This document shows, one piece after another, positions 15,148 to 22,357 of a stretch of 40,904 nt of DNA. The notes under the pieces are model-generated. The model was not told the origin of the DNA, made no database searches, and worked only from the letters and a program-made list of their open reading frames with translations. Source of the stretch: CAZEFK01 sp964511405 (lineage in GTDB: Bacteria > Pseudomonadota > Alphaproteobacteria > Elsterales > Elsteraceae); assembly GCA_964511405.1 (NCBI GenBank), contig CAZEFK010000037.1:1-40904 (forward strand), written 5' to 3'. Position 1 is the stretch's first letter. Each line of letters opens with the position of its first letter. A program made the position numbers and the translations under genes.

Positions 15148-16923
15148 ATGGATGCGATCCCGACCGACGTGGCTGCCGATCTCGGCGCGGGCCGCTTTGC
15201 CGAGGCCGAGCCGGGGCTGCGCCGGGCGCTGATGCAGGATCCGGCGAATACCGGCCTGCTGACGGCGCTCGGGCTGGCATTGCGGGCCCAGGGCCGCCTG
15301 GACGAAGCGGCCGCCAGCCTGGAAGCGGCACTGGCGCGGGCGCCGGACAGCGCCGACGCCCTGCGCGAGCTGGCCCTGGTGCGGCGCGCCCAGGGCCGCC
15401 TGGGCCTGGCCTTCGACAGCCAGGCGCGGTTGACCGCCCTGACCCCGGATGATCCGGCGGCATGGTTCAACCTCGGCACGCTGCTGCGCGCCGGCGGCCG
15501 GCTGGACCAGGCCGCCGAGGCCTATGGCCGGGCTGCCCGGCTGGCGCCTGAGATGGCCGAGGCCCATCTCAATCTGGGCCGGGTGCTGCAGGCGCAGGAG
15601 CGCCTGGCCGCCGCCGCCCAAGCCTATGCGCGGGCATTGGCGCTGCGCCCCGACTATGCGGCCGCCCACGTCAATCTGGGCACGGTGCGCCAGACCCTGG
15701 GCGATCCGGCCGGCGCGCTTGCCTGCTACGACCAGGCCCTGGCCGTCGATCCGGGCCTGGCGGCGGCGCACGACAACCGTGGCCTGGCGCTGCAGGAACT
15801 GGGCGACCTGGACGGCGCCGCGGCCAGCCACGGCCGGGCTGCGGCGCTGCAGCCGGACACGCCCGAGAGCCACAACAATCTGGGCATCGCGCTCTATGAC
15901 CGCGGCGACGCTGCCGGCGCGCTCGCCAGCTTCCGGCGGGCCGTGGCGTGCCGGCCGGACCATGCCGACGCCCAGTACAACATGGCCAAGCCGCTGCTGC
16001 AGCTGGGCGACCTGGAAGCCGGGTTCCGCGCCTTCGAGTGGCGCTGGCGCTGTCCGGCCTTCCGGCGCGCGCACGCCCCGCCCTGGCACGACGCGCTGCC
16101 GGCCTGGACCGGCGACGACCTCGGCGGGCGCACGCTCCTGCTGCATGCCGAGCAGGGCTATGGCGACAGCCTGCAGTTCTGGCGTTTCGTACCGGCGCTG
16201 CAGGCCCGCGGCGGCCGCGTCGCGGCGATGATGCCGGCCGCGTTGGTGCGGCTGCTCGCCGCCCAGGGCCATGCCGACCAAGTCGTTGCCGCCGACGCCG
16301 AGCGCCCGCCGGCCGAGTGCCGCGCCGCCCTCATGAGCCTGCCCCATCTGCTGGGCACGACTTGGGCGACCTTGCCGTCGGCGCCCTATCTGGGCGCCGA
16401 CCCGGACCTGGCCGCCACGTGGCGGCGGCGCCTGGGACCCGGTCGGCGCGTCGGTTTGGCCCGAGTCGGTCTGGTTTGGGCCAGCGGCCTGCGCCCGTTC
16501 GACAACCGCCTGCAGGCCGAGCAGCAACGGCGCTCGGTCCCGTTCGCGGCGCTGGCGCCGCTGCTGGCGCTCCCGGGCATCGATTGGGTGTCGCTGCAGC
16601 TCGGCGCGCCCGCGGCCGATGCCCGAGGCCATGGAGCGGTGCTCGACCTGTCGTCTGAGATCGCCGACTTTGCCGACACCGCCGCCGTCATCGCCGGCCT
16701 CGACCTGGTGATCACCGTCGACACCGCGGTCGCGCATGTCGCCGGCGCGCTCGGCCGCCCGGTCTGGGTTCTGCTGCCTCATGTCACCTGCTGGCGCTGG
16801 CTGCGCGACCGCCGCGACTCCCCCTGGTATCCGAGCGCCCGGCTCTATCGCCAGCCGGCGCCGGGCGACTGGGCGAGCGTCGTGGCCGCAGTCCGCGCCG
16901 ACCTGCTCGACGGCAGCGGCTAG
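15148..16923 (+). CDS. TPR protein with glycosyltransferase family 9-like C-terminal domain
   Basis: A 591-residue protein (ATG 15148; ATG 15136 is possible). Residues 5 to about 290 are roughly eight tandem TPRs, seen as repeats of the A-HLNLG-L-A-Y-RAL-L-P type. A GT-B-like domain follows: LLLHAEQGYGDSLQFWRFVP, VGLVWASG, and DLVITVDTAVAHVAGALGRPVWVLLP near residue 530, then WRWLRDRRDSPWYP. This architecture is common in alphaproteobacterial glycan or protein-glycosylation loci. It is divergent from the secreted small protein, with about 100 bp between starts. Confidence 0.85.
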   Translation: MDAIPTDVAADLGAGRFAEAEPGLRRALMQDPANTGLLTALGLALRAQGRLDEAAASLEAALARAPDSADALRELALVRRAQGRLGLAFDSQARLTALTPDDPAAWFNLGTLLRAGGRLDQAAEAYGRAARLAPEMAEAHLNLGRVLQAQERLAAAAQAYARALALRPDYAAAHVNLGTVRQTLGDPAGALACYDQALAVDPGLAAAHDNRGLALQELGDLDGAAASHGRAAALQPDTPESHNNLGIALYDRGDAAGALASFRRAVACRPDHADAQYNMAKPLLQLGDLEAGFRAFEWRWRCPAFRRAHAPPWHDALPAWTGDDLGGRTLLLHAEQGYGDSLQFWRFVPALQARGGRVAAMMPAALVRLLAAQGHADQVVAADAERPPAECRAALMSLPHLLGTTWATLPSAPYLGADPDLAATWRRRLGPGRRVGLARVGLVWASGLRPFDNRLQAEQQRRSVPFAALAPLLALPGIDWVSLQLGAPAADARGHGAVLDLSSEIADFADTAAVIAGLDLVITVDTAVAHVAGALGRPVWVLLPHVTCWRWLRDRRDSPWYPSARLYRQPAPGDWASVVAAVRADLLDGSG

Positions 16924-16962
16924 CGCCCGGCCGGCACCCATGCTCTGCTCGGCGCGTCGAGA

Positions 16963-16980
16963 GAGCCCGATAGCGGGCTC
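16963..16980 (+). terminator. Hairpin after the second TPR-glycosyltransferase gene
   Basis: GAGCCCG (16963-16969) pairs with CGGGCTC (16974-16980) across a 4-nt loop, 40 nt after the stop at 16923. There is no T-run, so it is only a candidate terminator. Confidence 0.35.
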
Positions 16981-16997
16981 CCCACATCATTGATGGA

Positions 16998-17022
16998 AGG
17001 ACATGCGCAGAGCGCATGTCCT
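16998..17022 (+). promoter_or_regulatory. Hairpin immediately before the dehydrogenase ribosome binding site
   Basis: AGGACATGCGC (16998-17008) and GCGCATGTCCT (17012-17022) form a perfect 11-bp stem with an AGA loop. The ribosome binding site GGGGAGGA starts one or two bases later and the ATG is at 17035. It could end upstream transcription or shape translation of the dehydrogenase mRNA. Confidence 0.55.
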
Positions 17023-17034
17023 GGGGAGGATCCG

Positions 17035-18069
17035 ATGAGCCAGTTCACCATCGTCACGCCCGCCGGCGCCAAGCCCGGCGACTATGGCTACGAGCAAGAG
17101 GCGCTGGAGCGCTTGGACGCCCGCATCGTCGAAGCGCCGGCGAGGCCGGACACCGCGTTCATCGCCGCCGCGCGCCAGGCCGACGCGCTCTATGCCAAGG
17201 GCATCCCGATCACCAAGGCGATCATCGACGGGCTGGAGCGCTGCCGGGTCATCGCCCTCGGCAGCGTCGGCGTCGATTCCGTCGACGTCGCGGCCGCGAC
17301 CGCGCGCGGGATTCCGGTCACCAACATTCCCGACACCTTCATCGAGGAGGTGGCGGACCATGCCATGACCCTGCTGCTCGCCGGCTACCGCCGCACCGTC
17401 GAGCAGGACCGCATGGTGCGCGAGGGGCGCTGGGCCGAGGGCCGGCCGGCGCTCTATGCCTATCCGCGCCTGATCGGCCAGACCCTGGGCTTCATCTCGT
17501 TCGGCCATGTGGCGCGGGCGGTGGCGCTGCGCGCCCGGCCGTTCGGGCTGCGCATGCTGGCCTACGACCCCTATGTCGAGGAGCTGGCGATGACGCCCTA
17601 CGGCGTCGAGCCCGCGACCCTGTCCGAGCTGCTGGCCGCCAGCGACTTCGTGTCGATGCACGCGCCGGGTACGCCCGAGACCCGGCATCTGATGGGCGCG
17701 GCGCAGTTCCGCCAAATGAAGCGCGGCGCCATCTTCGTCAACACCGGCCGCGGCGCGACCGCCGACGAAGCGGCGCTAATCGAGGCGCTGCAGGACGGCC
17801 GCATCGCCCATGCCGCGCTTGATGTGCTGGAGACCGAGCCGCCGGCCCCAGACAACCCGCTGCTGAAAATGACCAACGTCACCCTCAGCGCCCACGTCGC
17901 CTCGGCCTCGGCCCGCTTCGACCCGGCCCGCCGCCGCCGCGTCGGCCAGGAGCTGGCCCTGGTGCTGAGCGGCCGTTGGCCGATGAGCTGCGTCAACCCC
18001 TCGGTGCTGGCCAAGACCGGGCTGCGCCGCTGGCAGCCGATGTCGATGGAGCGCGGACCGAATAGCTGA
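17035..18069 (+). CDS. D-isomer-specific 2-hydroxyacid dehydrogenase (CtBP-like)
   Basis: A 344-residue NAD-dependent dehydrogenase expected to interconvert a 2-hydroxy acid and a 2-oxo acid. The catalytic set is present: Arg in the region after LGSVGVDSVDVAAATARGIPV, Glu in ALDVLETEPP and His in LSAHVASAS. The nucleotide loop reads LGFISFGHVARAV, so the second Gly of GxGxxG is replaced by Ser and the last by Ala; this variant is familiar in the CtBP-like subgroup. The start ATG 17035 follows GGGGAGGA. It ends one base before the toxin gene on the other strand. The substrate is unknown. Confidence 0.85.
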   Translation: MSQFTIVTPAGAKPGDYGYEQEALERLDARIVEAPARPDTAFIAAARQADALYAKGIPITKAIIDGLERCRVIALGSVGVDSVDVAAATARGIPVTNIPDTFIEEVADHAMTLLLAGYRRTVEQDRMVREGRWAEGRPALYAYPRLIGQTLGFISFGHVARAVALRARPFGLRMLAYDPYVEELAMTPYGVEPATLSELLAASDFVSMHAPGTPETRHLMGAAQFRQMKRGAIFVNTGRGATADEAALIEALQDGRIAHAALDVLETEPPAPDNPLLKMTNVTLSAHVASASARFDPARRRRVGQELALVLSGRWPMSCVNPSVLAKTGLRRWQPMSMERGPNS

Positions 18070-18333
18070 TCAGCGGAGTGGACGACGACGCCCATGCCGG
18101 ACGCGGAGGATGGTCACGGCGTCCTCCGTGACGGCATAGCGGACCACGTAGGGCCAAATGACCACAAGTTCGCGGCGGTTTTTCCGGATCGGGCGACCTC
18201 GGTCCGGAAAAACCGCCCAAATGGCCACCGCGTGCAGGAGCCGGCGGGCCCTTTGGGGCGCCGCCGGCGGGTTGAACTTCGCGATATAGGCACGAATGCT
18301 CCGCAAGTCGTCACGTGCGGATTCGGCCCACAC
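18070..18333 (-). CDS. ParE/RelE-superfamily toxin
   Basis: An 87-residue basic protein with the ParE pattern: WAESARDDLRSIRAYIAKFNP at the N-terminus, A-RLL-AV in the middle, GRPIRKNRRELVV, and the closing YVVRYAVTEDAVTILRVRHGRR. Family members inhibit gyrase or cleave mRNA. The start is GTG 18333, whose first base overlaps the antitoxin stop (TAGTG), with GGAG 4 nt upstream; the ATG at 18390 lies inside the antitoxin gene. A perfect 15-bp inverted repeat lies within the gene (18174-18217). Confidence 0.85.
   Translation of the reverse strand: MWAESARDDLRSIRAYIAKFNPPAAPQRARRLLHAVAIWAVFPDRGRPIRKNRRELVVIWPYVVRYAVTEDAVTILRVRHGRRRPLR
18174..18217. repeat. Perfect 15-bp inverted repeat inside the toxin gene
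   Basis: GGCGGTTTTTCCGGA (18174-18188) and its exact reverse complement (18203-18217) are separated by 14 nt. The stem encodes the conserved F-P-x-x-GRP-x-R region of the toxin. It could fold in transcripts from either strand, including read-through from the dehydrogenase gene. Confidence 0.7.
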
Positions 18334-18521
18334 TACTCTCCGCAATTGGGAGGTGGCAGTTCGTTCGCCGTGCCCCAGGATTGAAGCCATCGCTTCATGG
18401 CGTCGTGAGAGATGACACGCCCGGCTGCGACGGCAGCCTCGGCCTCCGCCAGTGCGCGCTCCTCCACCTCGTCATCGACCAAATCGAAGGCGGTCTCAGG
18501 GTCTGGATAAGTCTCGGCCAT
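18333..18521 (-). CDS. Antitoxin of the ParE pair (ParD/RHH-like)
   Basis: A 62-residue acidic protein. Its core is AEAEAAVAAGRVISHDAMKRWLQSWGTANELPPP, a pattern regularly found directly upstream of RelE/ParE toxins. The N-terminus is very acidic (DPETAFDLVDDEVEE). The ATG at 18521 has AGGA about 8 nt upstream. It overlaps the toxin start by one base, the usual order and coupling. Confidence 0.82.
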   Translation of the reverse strand: MAETYPDPETAFDLVDDEVEERALAEAEAAVAAGRVISHDAMKRWLQSWGTANELPPPNCGE

Positions 18522-18579
18522 GACTCGATCCTATCACGGAGGGCCAAGGCCGTCACCCGGCGGCAGGATCCAATGGCCG

Positions 18580-18611
18580 TTGCCGGAGCCTCGCCTCTGG
18601 AGTATACCAAT
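18580..18611 (+). promoter_or_regulatory. Promoter with GntR operator before the binding-protein gene
   Basis: -35 TTGCCG (18580-18585), 17 nt, -10 TATACC (18603-18608). The -10 lies inside TGGAGTATACCAA (18598-18610), the exact reverse complement of TTGGTATACTCCA in the gntR/hyuA gap. The quasi-palindromic TATAC core fits HutC-type GntR operators. Binding would cover the -10 and repress. Confidence 0.65.
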
Positions 18612-18645
18612 CCTCATCCAGGATCAGGTCGAGAGGGCCGTGCAA

Positions 18646-20169
18646 ATGCTCCCCCTGTCCCGCCGCGCCGTGCTGGCCGCCGGTGCCACCTTGCCCTTCC
18701 TCGGCCGCCCTGCGCTCGCGGCGGCCGGGACCGGCACGCTGCGCTTCGGCCTGTCCACATACCCGCCCAACATCCAGCCCTGGCTGCAGACCGGCACGGC
18801 GTCGATCACGGTCAAGCTGATGCTGTTCCGCGGCCTGACCGGCTACGACACCGCCGGCAAGCTCAGGCCCGAGCTGGCGGAGAGCTGGGCCTCGGACGGC
18901 CCGACCGCCTGGGTGTTCAAGCTGCGCGACGCCGTGTTCCAGAACGGCCAGCCGGTCACCGCCGACGACGTCAAATGGACGCTGGAGCAGATCGCGGCCG
19001 ACGGCTCGACCGCCTATCTCGCCGCGGATTTCCGCGGAGTCGAGCGGATCGAAACCCCTGACCCGCGCACCGTCCGCATCGTCACCAAGCAGCCGCTGGT
19101 GACCCTGCCGCTGCTGCTGGCCAGCCCGCATGCCCCGATCCTCGCCCGCGGCAGCAACGCCGGCGGCGCGCTGGGCGTCGGTGCCGGGCCGTTCACGATC
19201 AAGTCGCAGGAGCGCGGCGTCGCCATCGAGCTGGCCGCCTTCGACAAGTTCTACAAGCCCGGGCTGCCCAAGCTGGCCGGCATCCGGTTCGTCGCCTATG
19301 CCGACGAGACCCTGCGGGTGGCGGCGCTGCAGGCCGGCGACGTCGACATCATCGAATATGTACCCTGGCAGAGCATGCAGGCGATCGAGGCCGACCCGCG
19401 CCTGACCCTGGACAGCCGCGACGGCCCGTTCATGGCCCTGGGCTTCAACGGCGACTCCGGGCCGTTCAAGGATGCCCGGGTGCGTCGGGCGGTCGGCCAC
19501 GCCATCCGGCGCGAGGACATCATCCAGGCCGCCTTCTTCGGCCGCGGCTCGCCGTTGGAAGGAATGCCGCTGCTGCCCGACAGCGAGTTCCTGGACGCCC
19601 GCTACGCCCACGGCTGGAAATACGACGCCGACCGCGCCAAGGCCCTGCTGGCCGAGGCCGGCCTGGGCAAGGGCTTCTCCTGCACCCTGCTGTCGACGGC
19701 GCAGTACGGCATGCACAAATCGACCGCCGAGGTCGTGCAGCAGCACCTGGCCGAGATCGGCGTCGACGTGAAGTTGGCGCTGCCCGACTGGGCGACCCGG
19801 GTCAATCTAGGCAACAAGGGCCAGTACGAATTCTGCGTCCAGGGTACGGCCGCCGAGATGAACGACCCCGACGGCCTGGCGCCGCTGGTCGACGGCGAGC
19901 TGCCGCCCAGCATGTCGCGCAGCTACGGCCTGCACACGCCCAAGCTGCACGAGCTGTTCGTGGCCGGCCGTGGCGAGTTCGACGTGGCCAAGCGCAAGGC
20001 CATCTATGCCGAGGTCCAGCGCCAGGGCATCGAGGAGGCGCCGCTGGTCGGCCTCGCCTGGCGCTCGCAGGGTTACGCCATGACCAAGGCGGTCAAGGGC
20101 TTCCGCGGGCTGCCCGGCGGCCTGAACTTCTATTCCGGCTACGCGCTGGACGAGGTGGCGCTGGGATAG
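18646..20169 (+). CDS. Extracytoplasmic solute-binding protein, family 5
   Basis: A 507-residue SBP_bac_5 receptor. The N-terminus MLPLSRRAVLAAGATLPFLGRPALA is a twin-arginine-type signal ending in ALA. The mature part shows LRFGLSTYPPNIQPWL, the ELAESWASDGPTAWVFKLR motif, VFQNGQPVTADDVKWTLEQI and, later, KDARVRRAVGHAIRREDI. I chose the ATG at 18646 because GAGAGGG lies 8 nt upstream; GTG 18640 is too close and the open frame to 18520 lacks a signal. Its permeases and ATPases are 6 kb downstream, and it shares an operator with the hyuA/gntR gap, so it is probably the receptor of that importer. Confidence 0.92.
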   Translation: MLPLSRRAVLAAGATLPFLGRPALAAAGTGTLRFGLSTYPPNIQPWLQTGTASITVKLMLFRGLTGYDTAGKLRPELAESWASDGPTAWVFKLRDAVFQNGQPVTADDVKWTLEQIAADGSTAYLAADFRGVERIETPDPRTVRIVTKQPLVTLPLLLASPHAPILARGSNAGGALGVGAGPFTIKSQERGVAIELAAFDKFYKPGLPKLAGIRFVAYADETLRVAALQAGDVDIIEYVPWQSMQAIEADPRLTLDSRDGPFMALGFNGDSGPFKDARVRRAVGHAIRREDIIQAAFFGRGSPLEGMPLLPDSEFLDARYAHGWKYDADRAKALLAEAGLGKGFSCTLLSTAQYGMHKSTAEVVQQHLAEIGVDVKLALPDWATRVNLGNKGQYEFCVQGTAAEMNDPDGLAPLVDGELPPSMSRSYGLHTPKLHELFVAGRGEFDVAKRKAIYAEVQRQGIEEAPLVGLAWRSQGYAMTKAVKGFRGLPGGLNFYSGYALDEVALG

Positions 20170-20172
20170 AAC

Positions 20173-21486
20173 TCAAGCCGCCGCCTTGAGCCGCGAAAAC
20201 CGCTCCAGGCGGTAGGGCGTCGGGTCGACGATCGGTGCGTCGCCGGCCACCAGGTCGGCGATCAGGCGGCCGGCGCCGGGGCCGATGCCGAAGCCGTGGC
20301 CGGAGAAGCCGGTGGCCAGGTGGAAGCCCGGGATGCTGCCGACGGCGCCGATCACCGGCACCGCATCGGGGGTGACGTCGATCAGGCCGCCCCAGCTGTC
20401 GGCGATCCGCACGTCGCGGAAGGCGGGGAAGGCTTCGACCAGCCGGCGCCGGCCGCCCTCCAGGATCGCCGGCGACGGCGCCGGGTCCAGGGTCCGCACC
20501 CGTTCGAACGGGCTCACCTCGTCCAGGCGCCAGCGCCGCGGCAGCCGCCACTCGTCGATGAACTGCCGGCCGATGCGCAGCCGCAGCTCATGCCGCTGGC
20601 GCAGCGCCGCGCCCAGGAAGTCGCCCAGCAGCCGGAAGCTGTCGGGCACGATATCGACCAGGTTGGCGTTGCGCTGGGCGATGCTGTAGCCGCCGTCCAG
20701 GCGCTTGCGGAAGGCGAAGCTGCCGGCGCCGACCGAGATCTCGGGCAGGCCGTCGAGCGGCTGGCTGCGGAACACCGACCCCAGGATCCGGAGCGCCGGC
20801 AGGTCCAGGCCCAAGGGTCCGCAGAACAACCGCGACCAGGCGCCGCCGGCCAGCACCGCTTGCGTGCAGGCGATGCGGCCGCGCTCGGTGACCACGCCGG
20901 CGACCCGGCCGCCTTCCAGGTCCAGGCCGCGCACGGCGCAGCGGGTCAGGATCGCGGCGCCGGCCCGGCGCGCCGCCTCGGCCATCGCCGGCACCGCCAG
21001 GAACGGCTCGGCGCGGCCGTCGCTGTCGGTGAAGATGCCGCCGGCCCAGCGGCGCGTGGAGCCCGGGATCAGCCGGTCGACATCGTCCGGCGACAGCAGT
21101 CGGGTGCCGATCTGGAAGCTGCGGGCATGCTCCAGCCACGCCTCCTGCTCGGCCCGCAGCTTGGGCGTCTCGGCCAGGTAGGCGATGCCGCACTGGCGGA
21201 AGCCGGTTTCGGCACCGACCGTCCGGTTCATCTCGCGCCACAGCCGGAGGCTGGCCAGCCCCAGCGGGATCTCGGCCGGGTCGCGGCCCATGACGCGCGT
21301 CCAGCCCCAGTTGCGGCCGGACTGCTCGGCGGCGATCTCGCCCTTCTCGCACAAGGCCACCGCAATGCCCTTCTGCGCCAGCCACAGGGCGCAGCTGACG
21401 CCGATCACGCCGCCGCCGATCACGGCCACGTCGACGCGGGCGGGCAGGACCGGATCGCCCGCGACGGGCGTCACCTGGATCGGCAT
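20173..21486 (-). CDS. FAD-dependent oxidoreductase (DadA/glycine-oxidase-like)
   Basis: A 437-residue flavoprotein of the DAO fold, expected to oxidise an amino or N-methyl-amino acid. The dinucleotide motif VAVIGGGVIGVSCALWLAQKG lies near residues 19-39, followed by the subgroup motif EQSGRNWGWTRVMGRD. The C-terminal FAD contact reads IPGFHLATGFSGHGFGIGPGAGRLIADL. No signal peptide is present. The ATG at 21486 overlaps the GntR stop as TGATG, so the two are co-transcribed. The frame stays open to 22482 only as a shadow. Linkage to the hydantoinase-type genes suggests action on their product. Confidence 0.9.
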   Translation of the reverse strand: MPIQVTPVAGDPVLPARVDVAVIGGGVIGVSCALWLAQKGIAVALCEKGEIAAEQSGRNWGWTRVMGRDPAEIPLGLASLRLWREMNRTVGAETGFRQCGIAYLAETPKLRAEQEAWLEHARSFQIGTRLLSPDDVDRLIPGSTRRWAGGIFTDSDGRAEPFLAVPAMAEAARRAGAAILTRCAVRGLDLEGGRVAGVVTERGRIACTQAVLAGGAWSRLFCGPLGLDLPALRILGSVFRSQPLDGLPEISVGAGSFAFRKRLDGGYSIAQRNANLVDIVPDSFRLLGDFLGAALRQRHELRLRIGRQFIDEWRLPRRWRLDEVSPFERVRTLDPAPSPAILEGGRRRLVEAFPAFRDVRIADSWGGLIDVTPDAVPVIGAVGSIPGFHLATGFSGHGFGIGPGAGRLIADLVAGDAPIVDPTPYRLERFSRLKAAA

Positions 21487-22280
21487 CAGCGGGACTCCGG
21501 AAGTTCGGCCGAGCGGAACACGACCAGATGCGGATGATTGACGGACTTCATGTATTCCACGGGCTCCCCGTCCATGTCGCAGGCGACCAGCCGGAGCACC
21601 AGCGCCGGCGAGCCCGGCGCCAGGCCCAGCAGACGCGCCTCGAGCTGGGTGCAGGCGCCGAGCCCGATCTCGCGCTCGGCCACCCGGGCCGCCACGCTGT
21701 AGCGGTCGTGCAGCAGGCCATAGAGCGACTGCCCGGCGGTCAGGTCCTCGGCCACCAGGTCGCCGAAGCGCGCGGCCGGCAGATAGCTGGTCTCGATGCA
21801 GACCGCGGTGTCGCTGGCGGTCCACAGCCGCCGGCACCGGATCAGCGGTGCCCCCACGCGCAGCCGCAGCCGCGCCGCCACCGTCTCGCTCGCCACCGCC
21901 TCGCCGAAATGCAGGAGCTTGTTGCCGGGCGTGCCGCCGCCGCTGCGGATGACGCGCGTGAAGCCGCCCGACGCGGCGGCGTCGATCGGCCGGGCGACGC
22001 GGTGCAGCGGCAGCCGCGTGCCGCTGGTGCCGTTGCGTTCCAGGATGCCGCGGTCGACCAGCTTGTCGACCGCCTTGCGCACGGTCATGCGGTTGGCGCC
22101 CAGCTGCTCGGCCAGCGCCCGCTCCGAGGGCACCCGGTCGCCCGGCCCGAGCTCGGCCGCGCCGATCAGCTCCAGGATGTAGTCCTGGATGGCGACATAG
22201 ACCGGCTTGGTTGGGACCGGCCCCGATGGGACCGGCCCCGATGGGACCGGCTGGGACGGCTTTGCGATCTCGATGCCCAC
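21486..22280 (-). CDS. GntR-family regulator, HutC subfamily
   Basis: A 264-residue repressor. A winged HTH (YVAIQDYILELIGAAELGPGDRVPSERALAEQLGANRMTVRKAVDKLVDRGIL) precedes a UTRA ligand domain ending AGEPVEYMKS-like (ACDMDGEPVEYMKSVNHP). I prefer the GTG at 22280 (VGIEIAKPSQP), which leaves the operator at 22308-22322 upstream. The frame is open to a GTG at 22346, but that would put the operator inside the gene. The N-terminus has a short Pro-Ser-Gly-Pro-Val repeat. It is co-transcribed with the FAD enzyme and divergent from hyuA. Its likely targets are its own promoter, hyuA and the binding protein at 18646. Confidence 0.9.
   Translation of the reverse strand: MGIEIAKPSQPVPSGPVPSGPVPTKPVYVAIQDYILELIGAAELGPGDRVPSERALAEQLGANRMTVRKAVDKLVDRGILERNGTSGTRLPLHRVARPIDAAASGGFTRVIRSGGGTPGNKLLHFGEAVASETVAARLRLRVGAPLIRCRRLWTASDTAVCIETSYLPAARFGDLVAEDLTAGQSLYGLLHDRYSVAARVAEREIGLGACTQLEARLLGLAPGSPALVLRLVACDMDGEPVEYMKSVNHPHLVVFRSAELPESR
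22211..22258. repeat. Short tandem repeat in the GntR N-terminal coding region
   Basis: The 15-nt unit GATGGGACCGGCCCC is repeated about three times (the last copy diverged) and encodes the PSGPV repeats of the GntR N-terminus. The repeat number could vary by slippage without a frameshift, since the unit is five codons. Confidence 0.65.
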
Positions 22281-22307
22281 GCCGCTTGACTCGTTGTGGT
22301 CTATGGC

Positions 22308-22322
22308 TTGGTATACTCCAAA
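22308..22322. promoter_or_regulatory. GntR operator between gntR and hyuA
   Basis: TTGGTATACTCCAAA, a quasi-palindrome, lies 36 nt before the hyuA start and 27 nt before the gntR start. Its 13-base core is repeated exactly, in inverse orientation, at 18598-18610. On the minus strand TATACC within it can serve as a gntR -10 (17 nt from TTTCCA). On the plus strand TTGACT (22286-22291) precedes TATACT by a longer-than-ideal 20 nt. Confidence 0.65.
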
Positions 22323-22357
22323 CGGGCCGTTTTGGAAACCAGGCACGGATCGGGATC

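Noticed and set aside
22211..22357. N-terminal extension of HyuA upstream of 22358
   Set aside because: It covers the gntR start and the operator. HyuA proteins begin directly with the RIGIDSGGTFTD motif.
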